Positions 13,516 to 20,580 of a stretch of DNA of 20,580 nt are shown here, piece after piece (position 1 is the first letter of the stretch; each line of letters starts with the position of its first letter). Made by a program: the position numbers and the translations under genes. The stretch is taken from NCBI GenBank assembly GCA_963558185.1, contig CAUWFE010000027.1:1-20580 (forward strand), in the 5' to 3' direction. The DNA is from UMGS1663 sp963558185. GTDB lineage: Bacteria > Bacillota > Clostridia > TANB77 > CAG-508. The notes below the pieces were generated by a model, which had not been told where the DNA came from, searched no databases, and saw nothing but the letters and a program-made list of their open reading frames with translations.

Positions 13516-14848
13516 TTTTAGTCCCCCTAATTTTTATATTTAAAGCTCTTTTACCTTTATCTGTTTTAATCATTTTAAACTCAACTATGTTTCCTACACT
13601 TAATAAATTTGAATTTAATACATCCCTTATTTTAAAGTAAACATTATCTTTTTGCCCCCTAACATTTATAAAGCCATAATCACCATTTATTTTTAATATC
13701 TTTCCTACTACTTGTTCATTTTCACCTTCTATTTTTTTAACATATTCCGTAGCAATTTTCTGTATCAAATTCACATTAGGTCTACTATTTATATTTAAAT
13801 TGTACTTAGAAATGGCAAATTCCAATTCTTCTGTCATTTTCCACCCATTTCTATTTCTATAATACACACTTGCTTCATAATATATTTTTGCATTCATGAT
13901 ATTTCCTTTATGTTCCCACAGAAGAGCGACATCTTGTAAAAGTTTATTCATTTTTTCAAACTCAAATTTACAAGTTAATGCTTTATTGGAATATAATAAA
14001 GCTTCTTCCATATTTCCATATCTCCAACAAATTATAGATAATTTATGATACATAAACCAGTGATTTTCTTTATATGCTAATTTTTTATATTTACTTATTT
14101 CGTCTTCTACACTATCACTATCTGCTTCCATACATTTTGAAAAGTAAAGTCTCGTTTTAATCCATATGTGGTTTCTATAATGGAATTGTTCTATACTATT
14201 AAATGCTTCTTCGCATACCTTGATACATTCTTCATATCTTTGCAACTTTTCCAATGCCTTTGTTTTATATTGATAAAAAAATTCTTTCTTGGATGCCATC
14301 TCCCTATCTTGTCCGTCGCTATCTTGAAAATTATACACCTCTTCTGATAATTCATTAGGATTAAGTGCTTCTAGCCATTTTAAAACCTCTTTATAATTAA
14401 CACTGGCACTTTTCAAATATAGTCTTATCACCTTAAATATAGTTAAGACATATGGATTAAAGTGCTCTTTTTCTTTTGATAATTGTATGCAATTATTTTT
14501 TATAAATTTTGCTTCTTTTAAAAATTCTTTAAAATCAGCTTCTTCAGTTTTTTGAAAGTCTTTAATATATACATCATATATACACCAACACAAAAGACTT
14601 ATTATATATTTATTACTTATAATAATTTGATTTCTTGCATATTCTCTACATATTTCTATAAATTTATCTGATTTACAATTTACCCTTAATATTATTCCAT
14701 AATCATATAACAAATAAACATCGTTTTTATTTGAACTATCCCATAATTTTTCAAGAATTACCTCTGCCTTTTTGTTTTCTCCTTTTTTTCTATACTCTTT
14801 TGCTTTTTCTCTTGAAAAATCCACTTCTCCAAGTTCTTCATTCTCCAT
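13493..14848 (-). CDS. TPR protein with C-terminal cold-shock domain
   Basis: 451 aa from the ATG at 14848 with GGAG six bases upstream (the frame extends ten codons further without a ribosome site). Residues about 15-370 are antiparallel helical pairs of TPR type, for example YGNMEEALLYSNKAL and KGNIMNAKIYYEASVYY. Residues 378-441 are a cold-shock/S1-like OB fold: VVGKILKINGDYGFINV (RNP1-like GDYGFI), then NVYFKIRDV (RNP2-like VYF), ending FKMIKTDKGKRALNIKI. Cold-shock domains bind single-stranded RNA or DNA. The gene overlaps rnlA by 23 bases. I infer an RNA-binding sensor, scaffold or targeting subunit for the RnlA/HEPN nucleases. I know of no described system with this exact set. Confidence 0.78.
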   Translation of the reverse strand: MENEELGEVDFSREKAKEYRKKGENKKAEVILEKLWDSSNKNDVYLLYDYGIILRVNCKSDKFIEICREYARNQIIISNKYIISLLCWCIYDVYIKDFQKTEEADFKEFLKEAKFIKNNCIQLSKEKEHFNPYVLTIFKVIRLYLKSASVNYKEVLKWLEALNPNELSEEVYNFQDSDGQDREMASKKEFFYQYKTKALEKLQRYEECIKVCEEAFNSIEQFHYRNHIWIKTRLYFSKCMEADSDSVEDEISKYKKLAYKENHWFMYHKLSIICWRYGNMEEALLYSNKALTCKFEFEKMNKLLQDVALLWEHKGNIMNAKIYYEASVYYRNRNGWKMTEELEFAISKYNLNINSRPNVNLIQKIATEYVKKIEGENEQVVGKILKINGDYGFINVRGQKDNVYFKIRDVLNSNLLSVGNIVEFKMIKTDKGKRALNIKIRGTKNGRNMYK

Positions 14849-14865
14849 AAATATCTCCTTAATTA

Positions 14866-14918
14866 AAAAGAAAAACAAATTATATACTCTATTTAATTAT
14901 ATATTTTGTTTTTCTTTT
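14866..14918 (-). terminator. Long AT inverted repeat, possible terminator
   Basis: A perfect 14-bp inverted repeat (TTTGTTTTTCTTTT at 14905-14918 with its complement at 14866-14879) and a 25-base loop lie in the 90-base gap between the methyltransferase and TPR genes. On the minus strand the 3' arm is T-rich, so it could end or attenuate transcription before the TPR gene. A TATAAT box follows within the loop, with no clear -35. Only two G/C pairs, so weak. Confidence 0.4.
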
Positions 14919-14938
14919 GTTTTATATTTTCTATTTAA

Positions 14939-16780
14939 TTAATTTATATTTATTTTATATAAATTACATATATATTCATTTATTTTATCTTTATCATCTT
15001 GGCTAATTAGAAAATTTTTATCTTCATCAGTTAATTTTGGTATTGAAAAATTTTTTATATAATTTTTAGCATATGACATATATCCATCTGAATAAGGCTT
15101 ACTTGTATTATCTATATAGTATTTGAATACTGAAGACTCAATTATTTTCTTTAGTATAATTAGTTTTGAAGTATCATCACTAAATAATGCATATCCACAA
15201 TAGAATAATAAGTCTTTTTGTTCTGCTATATATGAGAATGGTTTATTAGCTATATACGGAATTAATAATTTCTTTCCAAAATTATTCATTCCTTGTGTTC
15301 TTCCATATGCATACCAAGTAGGGTATTTCCCTTTTCCTTTATCTCTTTTCAGTAATTCATTTTTATATTGTTCCAAAAAAGCATATGTTTTCGGATATTT
15401 ATTTTTCATCTCTTTTTCTTCAATAATATTATATTTTCCATCGATCAATTTATATGGAAATATTCCCTTTTCTAATTTTTTAGTAAAGTCTTCTTCTTTT
15501 TTTAAAATATTTGGTTTTATAATATTTATACATATATCTTTTTCTATTTCATATTCTTTTCCATTATAATACCTGTAATAATATTTTTCGTTTTCTTTAA
15601 TAACTTTAAAAAAATATATATCATTTTTTAAAGTTGCTAGTCCATTTTTTATATTAAAATCTTCTAATTTTGATTCAAAAGACTCTAATTTAAGAATATT
15701 ATTATATACGCTATTATTATTTAATTTCCATGCGGCATTATATGATAATTCTGTTTTATCAAATACTGCAAAGTTATCTTCACTATTAAAGTTTTTATCT
15801 ATAATTTTATATCTAAGTTGCCACTTATTTGAATTTTTATTAATTATTGATATACTTGTATAGTTCAAAGCATTGTCAAATAAATTATTATTTTTAAAAT
15901 CATAGATACTGATATCTAATTTATCATAATCGATTAAATATTTTCTTAAATTTCTGCCATTTATACTTTTTAAAAATGTATTTGGCGTTATATATCCCAT
16001 TTTCCCTTTTGTTGAAAGTATGTTTAACCCGATTTCGAAAAATGGAATATATAAATCAGTATTACCTATATTGGATGTTTTAAAATTTTTAAGATATTTT
16101 TTTACTTCACTATTAATATTTTTAGATCTCACATATGGTGGGTTTGCTATTACATAATCTACATTTTTAATTTTTATTTTTTTCATTGTTGAGTCATCTA
16201 AGCTATTTCCCCAAATATAATTAAATTTAAAATCTTCATCTAAAATTTCATTATTAGTAATGGCTAATATTCTAGATAACAATTCAGCTTTAAATATACT
16301 ATCTTTATCTATATCTATCCCAAATAACATATTTTCAAATATGTTTTTATATGATATTTTATACTTTCTGTTTATAATTTCAGCCAACGAAATAAGTATA
16401 GATCCACAACCACAGGCTGGATCTAAAAATGTTGTATCTTCGTTTATACCATCTTTTTCTATTAGTTCATTAATTATAAACTCTTTTATTTGTTGAGGCG
16501 TATAAATGGCTCCAAATTCTTTTACTTGTTCTTTTGATAAAAGTAATTCAAATATATTGACCAATGTATAAATGTCCATATCTTTAATATTCTTATCAAT
16601 TAAGTTATATGTATTATTTAATATATCCTGATTCATGCTTAAAAAATATTTCATAAAAAATTCTGATTCTTCATATTTATACATCTCTTTTTTAAAATAT
16701 GAAAATACAACTGCTTTAGTAATCTCATCAACATCTTCGGATATATTAAGAATTTTTTTTACTAATACCTTTAGCTTCAT
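14939..16780 (-). CDS. Adenine-specific DNA methyltransferase, type IIG partner
   Basis: 613 aa from the ATG at 16780; AAGGA is in the end of the upstream gene and the two genes are one base apart. The FGAIYTP segment (residues 89-95) is the lead-in to N6-adenine methylases. Motif I (SAM binding) is FLDPACGCGS at 118-127, and motif IV (catalytic) is ANPPYV at 212-217. The C-terminal half is a TaqI-like target-recognition region, with QGMNNFGKKLLIPYI then ISNA-type strands. No nuclease domain is present. In Eco57I-like systems the fused enzyme is accompanied by a separate methylase that modifies the site fully; this gene fits that role. Cytosolic. The recognition sequence cannot be read from the protein. 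Confidence 0.82.
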   Translation of the reverse strand: MKLKVLVKKILNISEDVDEITKAVVFSYFKKEMYKYEESEFFMKYFLSMNQDILNNTYNLIDKNIKDMDIYTLVNIFELLLSKEQVKEFGAIYTPQQIKEFIINELIEKDGINEDTTFLDPACGCGSILISLAEIINRKYKISYKNIFENMLFGIDIDKDSIFKAELLSRILAITNNEILDEDFKFNYIWGNSLDDSTMKKIKIKNVDYVIANPPYVRSKNINSEVKKYLKNFKTSNIGNTDLYIPFFEIGLNILSTKGKMGYITPNTFLKSINGRNLRKYLIDYDKLDISIYDFKNNNLFDNALNYTSISIINKNSNKWQLRYKIIDKNFNSEDNFAVFDKTELSYNAAWKLNNNSVYNNILKLESFESKLEDFNIKNGLATLKNDIYFFKVIKENEKYYYRYYNGKEYEIEKDICINIIKPNILKKEEDFTKKLEKGIFPYKLIDGKYNIIEEKEMKNKYPKTYAFLEQYKNELLKRDKGKGKYPTWYAYGRTQGMNNFGKKLLIPYIANKPFSYIAEQKDLLFYCGYALFSDDTSKLIILKKIIESSVFKYYIDNTSKPYSDGYMSYAKNYIKNFSIPKLTDEDKNFLISQDDKDKINEYICNLYKININ

Positions 16781-16781
16781 T

Positions 16782-19781
16782 TTATCCTTCTTTCAAAATT
16801 TTAATTCTATCCTCATTTCTTGGATATTTTAATAAAATTTTATTATCTTGTTCATCTAGTTTATAAATATTTTCACTTAGCTTATCTAGTTTATCCCATT
16901 CCACTTTTAAATTATCATATAAATATATTTTTTCATTTGCAGATGCTTTTATATATTTATTTTGTAGACTAATTATCTTATTATAAAGTTTCACAAATTC
17001 CGTACATATTTCATTTGTAATATTGTCAATAGGTAATGGAATTGGTTCTATAAATTGTTTATTAAATTTATAATATCCTCCTCTTTGTGGATTTGCTCCG
17101 CATTTTGCTAACGCAGAGAATATTGTGGAATTGATAATGCAAGTTACTGCCTTCATTAATTCGTCTGTCGAATTATCAATAGTTATAAACCATACATTTG
17201 AATTATCCATATATAAAGGATAATTAGAAATATATGTAGCAAATGTATCTTTGGCAGTCATTGGAATGACGATTTTATCGACACTATACAATTCATGATT
17301 ATGTTCCCTTGTAAATGTGTGCCAATACTCATCACTCTTTCTATACTCTTGATTTTCCTTAATTAGTTTTTCATTATTCTTTAAGTACATGTATGCCATA
17401 GGGTATCTCTCTTTTATTTCACTTATTGATATTTTTTCTTTGTTTTTTTCTCCTTTATATGGAAATATGCAATAAGCTGATGGCTCTATCTTCTTAAAGG
17501 CATAAAATTCCTCATTATATATAATTGGTCTAGTTATTTCTTTTTCTACCTTCACTACATCTCCAAATCCATTTTTGCCTATAATGTAATCACCTTTTAT
17601 TGTATAATTAGTTATATGGTACACTTTTTTCCATAAGGCTTGAATACCATCTTTAATATTAATTCTTTCAATATCTTTTATTGTTCCATATTTATTTATA
17701 AGTTTGCTTTTTAATTTTTGAAGTTCAAAATATTCCACATTCCATCCATTATTAATAATAAAATCATATGGTATAATATTAGTATCTAATTTAACATCAT
17801 TTTCAAATATAGTTTTTATTTTTAAAGGGTTATCTGAAATATTAACATAATTAATTTTTTGATTTGGCTTTTTACTTAATATTATAATTGCAACATATGT
17901 AGTTCTTCCTTCAAAGATATCTGTAGAATTAAAATCAATTATTTTACTTAAATTTTTGTTTGCTTCTATAATATTTCTAATTTTTTCTCCATATTTAGTT
18001 TTAAACCACCTTTTTTGTACTATAAATCCAAGTTTTCCATTGTCATTTAAAAATCGCATGCTTCTTTCAATAAACAGAACTGCTAAATCAGCTTTTCCTT
18101 CAAATGCTTTATATTTTTTACTTAAATATTTGTGCATTTCTGGTAATGCTTCTTTATAGTGTTTTGTCTCTACATATGGTGGATTTCCAACAATATAATC
18201 AAATCCTCCATTATTATCAAAGATTTCTTTAAAAGCTGTTTCTTTAATATTCAGTGGCTTAACTCTTTCAATTTCCTCACTTGATATATCTATATCAGTT
18301 CCCACTAATGAATTACCCAATTTTATATTATCTTGAATATCTCTTAAAATTTTGCTGCCAAAAGCTCCTAATTCATGTAAATATTGTTGTTCTCTAAAAT
18401 CAATAACTTTTAAAGCCAACGACATCTTTGTAACTTCAACAGCAGCCTCATCAGAATCAATTCCATATAGACAATTAGTTATTATTTTTCTTCTAATTTC
18501 CGTATTTAAATTTTTTATTCCATTTATATCAATTACAAAATCCTCTGTAAATTCTTCTACTTTTTTAGCCAGTATTTCAAAACAAGACACTAAAAACACA
18601 CCTGATCCGCATGCAGGGTCCAATATTTTTACTTTTAATAGATCATCTATTGACTTAATATTATTTATATTAATTGTTTCCTGACATATTTTATCAACTA
18701 AATATTCTGGTGTATAAATTGCACCCTTCTGTCTCACATATTCACTTTTCATTTGTTCTATTATTTTGTTATTCTCTATTACTAATTGTTTAGATAAAAA
18801 TTCTTCATAAATATTAGCAATGACCTTAACTGGCATAACATCAAATTTATATGGATAAGGATAATATAGTTTATTAATAAAGTTTTCAAATACTTTATTA
18901 TCTATTATTAATTTTTTCATTATATTATCTGTGTTATCAAACATTGCACCATCATAATGGTTATAAAAATCCATATAGCACGATTCTGTAAATAATTTCC
19001 AAAAATTTTGATTTAAGAAATCTTTCAACTTTTCATTTTTTTCAATTCCTTTTGATTCACAAATCCTAATAAAAATTATTCTATCTAATATTACTTGTGT
19101 ATAGTAATTTAATTGTGCATTATTAGAAATTATATTTTTATTTTTTTCAAATAAGTTTTTAGCAAGTTCTAATCTGAATTCTGATAAAACTTTCATAAAA
19201 TTTTCATCAAGACTTTTAGATCCTTCTATTTTTTTACTATTATATATTTCATTTAAATGATTAGACATTACATTATTAAAACCAATAAGTTCATTAATTT
19301 CATCAAAATTTTCCAAATATTCATCCATAGAATACTTTATTGTCCCAACATCTGCAGATTGTGATGGAGTAGGCATAAATGAGCAATCATATACAACAAG
19401 TTGTTCAAAATTTGTTACAAAAGCACATGGTACCTTAGCAGACCAACCATAAGATCTAATTTGAAATCCTACCTCTTTGTCTTTGAATATATCAATGTCA
19501 ATTTTTTTTGCATCTATAAATGTTTTTATATTACTTCCATTAACTATAGTATAATCTGGCTTTTTGTGTTTCGAACCAATTTGCTTTAATCTCTCTTTTA
19601 TTTCTATATCTTTAAAAGAATTTTCTTGTAGTATATAACTAGTATTTTTTACATCCCAACCAAATATTTTCAAAAATTCGTTTATCCATGTTCTTGTAGT
19701 TTCCTCTGATATTTTATCTCTATCAGCCTTACATATGAACTTTTTGTATTCATTGATTAACAATTCTAGTTCTTCTCTCAT
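16782..19781 (-). CDS. Type IIG restriction-modification enzyme, Eco57I-like
   Basis: 999 aa, close to the 997 aa of Eco57I. The start has GGAGG seven bases upstream. N-terminal PD-(D/E)xK nuclease: KPD76Y then FID90-A-K92-K, with the core-strand spacing of the fold. A helical linker covers 195-345. Then the N6-adenine methylase: KGAIYTP at 353-359, motif I ILDPACGSGVFL at 387-398, GIDSDEAAVEV, motif IV GNPPYV at 533-538. The C-terminal third is a TaqI-type DNA-recognition domain (GDYIIGKNGFGDVV and PQRGGYYKFNKQFIEPIPLP). One chain both methylates and cuts at its site, cleaving at a fixed distance from it. First gene of the defence operon with a clear promoter. No frameshift, so probably active. 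Confidence 0.88.
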   Translation of the reverse strand: MREELELLINEYKKFICKADRDKISEETTRTWINEFLKIFGWDVKNTSYILQENSFKDIEIKERLKQIGSKHKKPDYTIVNGSNIKTFIDAKKIDIDIFKDKEVGFQIRSYGWSAKVPCAFVTNFEQLVVYDCSFMPTPSQSADVGTIKYSMDEYLENFDEINELIGFNNVMSNHLNEIYNSKKIEGSKSLDENFMKVLSEFRLELAKNLFEKNKNIISNNAQLNYYTQVILDRIIFIRICESKGIEKNEKLKDFLNQNFWKLFTESCYMDFYNHYDGAMFDNTDNIMKKLIIDNKVFENFINKLYYPYPYKFDVMPVKVIANIYEEFLSKQLVIENNKIIEQMKSEYVRQKGAIYTPEYLVDKICQETININNIKSIDDLLKVKILDPACGSGVFLVSCFEILAKKVEEFTEDFVIDINGIKNLNTEIRRKIITNCLYGIDSDEAAVEVTKMSLALKVIDFREQQYLHELGAFGSKILRDIQDNIKLGNSLVGTDIDISSEEIERVKPLNIKETAFKEIFDNNGGFDYIVGNPPYVETKHYKEALPEMHKYLSKKYKAFEGKADLAVLFIERSMRFLNDNGKLGFIVQKRWFKTKYGEKIRNIIEANKNLSKIIDFNSTDIFEGRTTYVAIIILSKKPNQKINYVNISDNPLKIKTIFENDVKLDTNIIPYDFIINNGWNVEYFELQKLKSKLINKYGTIKDIERINIKDGIQALWKKVYHITNYTIKGDYIIGKNGFGDVVKVEKEITRPIIYNEEFYAFKKIEPSAYCIFPYKGEKNKEKISISEIKERYPMAYMYLKNNEKLIKENQEYRKSDEYWHTFTREHNHELYSVDKIVIPMTAKDTFATYISNYPLYMDNSNVWFITIDNSTDELMKAVTCIINSTIFSALAKCGANPQRGGYYKFNKQFIEPIPLPIDNITNEICTEFVKLYNKIISLQNKYIKASANEKIYLYDNLKVEWDKLDKLSENIYKLDEQDNKILLKYPRNEDRIKILKEG

Positions 19782-19820
19782 TTATTATCCTCCAAATCAA
19801 ATCTAATAACTCTATTATAT

Positions 19821-19849
19821 TTTATATCACAAAATCCGATTTTTAACAA
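19821..19849 (-). promoter_or_regulatory. Promoter of the defence operon with palindromic spacer
   Basis: On the minus strand, TTGTTA (19849-19844), exactly 17 bases, then TATAAA (19826-19821), about 40 bases before the restriction gene. The spacer starts with AAAATCGGATTTT (19843-19831), a 6+1+6 palindrome that fits an operator for a dimeric repressor. No regulator (C protein) gene is seen beside it. Confidence 0.55.
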
Positions 19850-19935
19850 CAAAATCTATCATTTTTTATTTAAACATTCATATGTGAATATATCAACATT
19901 TATTTTTTTGCTAATAGTCTTTATGCAATTTTTTA

Positions 19936-19963
19936 AAAGTAGGCTCATTTCTGTGCCTACTTT
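19936..19963 (-). terminator. Terminator after the relaxase remnant
   Basis: A nine-base-pair perfect stem AAAGTAGGC/GCCTACTTT with a 10-base loop begins four bases after the relaxase stop. The trailing minus-strand sequence is TAAAAAATT, so the T-tract is poor. It separates relaxase transcription from the defence operon promoter. Confidence 0.6.
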
Positions 19964-19967
19964 ACCT

Positions 19968-20525
19968 CTAATACCTTCTAACCTTCTTATTTTTCTCTTT
20001 TAAATTTTTCTCTTGTTCTTTTCCCTTCTCCTTTTCCTTCATCTCTTTTAACTGCTTTTTCATCTTCCTAGCATTGTCGCCAACTTCATCACACAACCTA
20101 ATTTCTTTTCTAACCTTCTCTATAGCAGAAGTAACATTAATTATTTCTTTGGTCACAACATCTTTATCGCTTTCATTATCTAATTTCTGCCTTTTGTAAT
20201 ACAACCTATTTCTTGTATTTAAGATCTTCTGTAATTCTTCTTGCTTCTGCTCTTTTAAATTATCTATATCATTTATGGTTTCTAATTTATACTTACATAT
20301 AAACCTTATTTGTTCTGAATACTTGTCCATCTTTTTAACTGCTTCTCTCATCTCTGGAGTAAGTTTATAATTTAAATTTTTCTTTGGATAAACTTTTAAT
20401 AAATAGCAATAGTAATAATATAAAGCGATTATCCCTTTAGGCTTTCTTAATTTCTTTACACTACCTTTATAAAATAATCTTTTATCATAAGTTTTAGGTT
20501 TTATTACTTCTTCTCTAGTTGGATA
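19968..20525 (-). pseudogene. Relaxase C-terminal remnant (IME/ICE mobilisation)
   Basis: The frame is open from 20525 (just after an in-frame TAA at 20526-20528) to the stop at 19968, 185 codons. It holds PTREEVIKPKTYDKRLFYK, RKPKGIIALYYYYCYLLKVYPKK, then helices containing KEIRLCDEV and a very basic, Lys/Glu-rich tail. This string (short RKPKG-x-ALY-x-YYCYLL block, coiled coil, EVRLCDD-like motif) is the C-terminal end of large relaxases of clostridial mobilisable elements. The N-terminal HUH nuclease part is not seen and would lie past the window edge or is lost. An ATG at 20351 is internal to the conserved part, not a real start. The stop codon suggests a decayed gene. Confidence 0.65.
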
Positions 20526-20580
20526 TTATTAATGATATTATAAGAATGTAAAAAAAATTGAAAATAAAAATGTAAGAAAA

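Noticed and set aside
16260..18684. Plus-strand open frames of 60-110 codons within the methylase and restriction genes
   Set aside because: They lie antisense to well supported genes, lack ribosome sites and encode low-complexity sequence.
14939..19781. BREX or DISARM methylase with missing partners
   Set aside because: The large protein has its own PD-(D/E)xK nuclease and Eco57I length, and no brxC, pglZ, lon or helicase genes are present.
19968..20351. A free-standing 127-aa coiled-coil protein
   Set aside because: The same frame continues upstream to 20525 with relaxase-like sequence, and the ATG has no ribosome site.

Overview
The window is a very AT-rich stretch with TGA as a stop, strong AGGAGG-type ribosome binding sites and low-GC Firmicutes gene families (TnpV, DUF3789, a Spx/ArsC-like protein, Abi_2, RnlAB). 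I infer a member of the Clostridia, probably gut-associated; the species cannot be told from the sequence.

Layout. (1) 1-3368 looks like host backbone or flank: a plus-strand protein with RelA/SpoT-synthetase-like motifs, then two minus-strand housekeeping genes, a HAD-family 5'(3')-deoxyribonucleotidase and a small ArsC/Spx-like thioredoxin-fold protein. (2) 3369-8690 is a decayed integrative element (element A). It is bounded by an exact 16-bp direct repeat taken from the anticodon-loop region of an initiator tRNA-Met gene. Its right end still carries the whole 3' half of that tRNA through CCA, with a terminator behind it. Both ends carry the same 21-bp arm-type repeat. Inside are the catalytic half of a tyrosine integrase, a phage-like early module (acidic protein, RinA/ArpU-like regulator, DUF3789, replication-type HTH protein) and a 2.4-kb IS21-family element that has broken the element. 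(3) From 8691 to the right edge is a second mobile region (element B). It starts with its own 11-bp arm-like repeats but has no integrase. It then has tnpV and a small acidic gene on the plus strand, a seven-gene minus-strand defence cluster, and the C-terminal remnant of a relaxase at the right edge.

The defence cluster, in transcription order from 19781 down to 9797, is: an Eco57I-like type IIG restriction-modification enzyme (999 aa) and its stand-alone adenine methyltransferase (613 aa); a TPR protein with a C-terminal cold-shock domain; the RnlA toxin and RnlB antitoxin; an unrecognised protein with a HEPN-type RNGILH motif; and an AbiF/AbiD-type Abi_2 HEPN protein. The first six genes are tightly packed, and a good sigma-A promoter with a palindrome in its spacer lies ahead of the restriction enzyme. 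The Abi_2 gene has its own promoter and is followed by a structured, terminator-ended RNA that may be its RNA antitoxin. The cluster therefore puts a DNA-level barrier (restriction) first and up to three RNA-cleaving HEPN proteins behind it, with a putative RNA-binding TPR/cold-shock protein coupled to rnlA.

The most interesting points are the TPR-CSD/RnlA/RnlB/HEPN block as a possible extended RNase LS system, the candidate abiF RNA, and the tandem accretion of elements at tRNA-fMet with an IS21-mediated deletion. No complete rRNA or tRNA gene and no CRISPR array was found.
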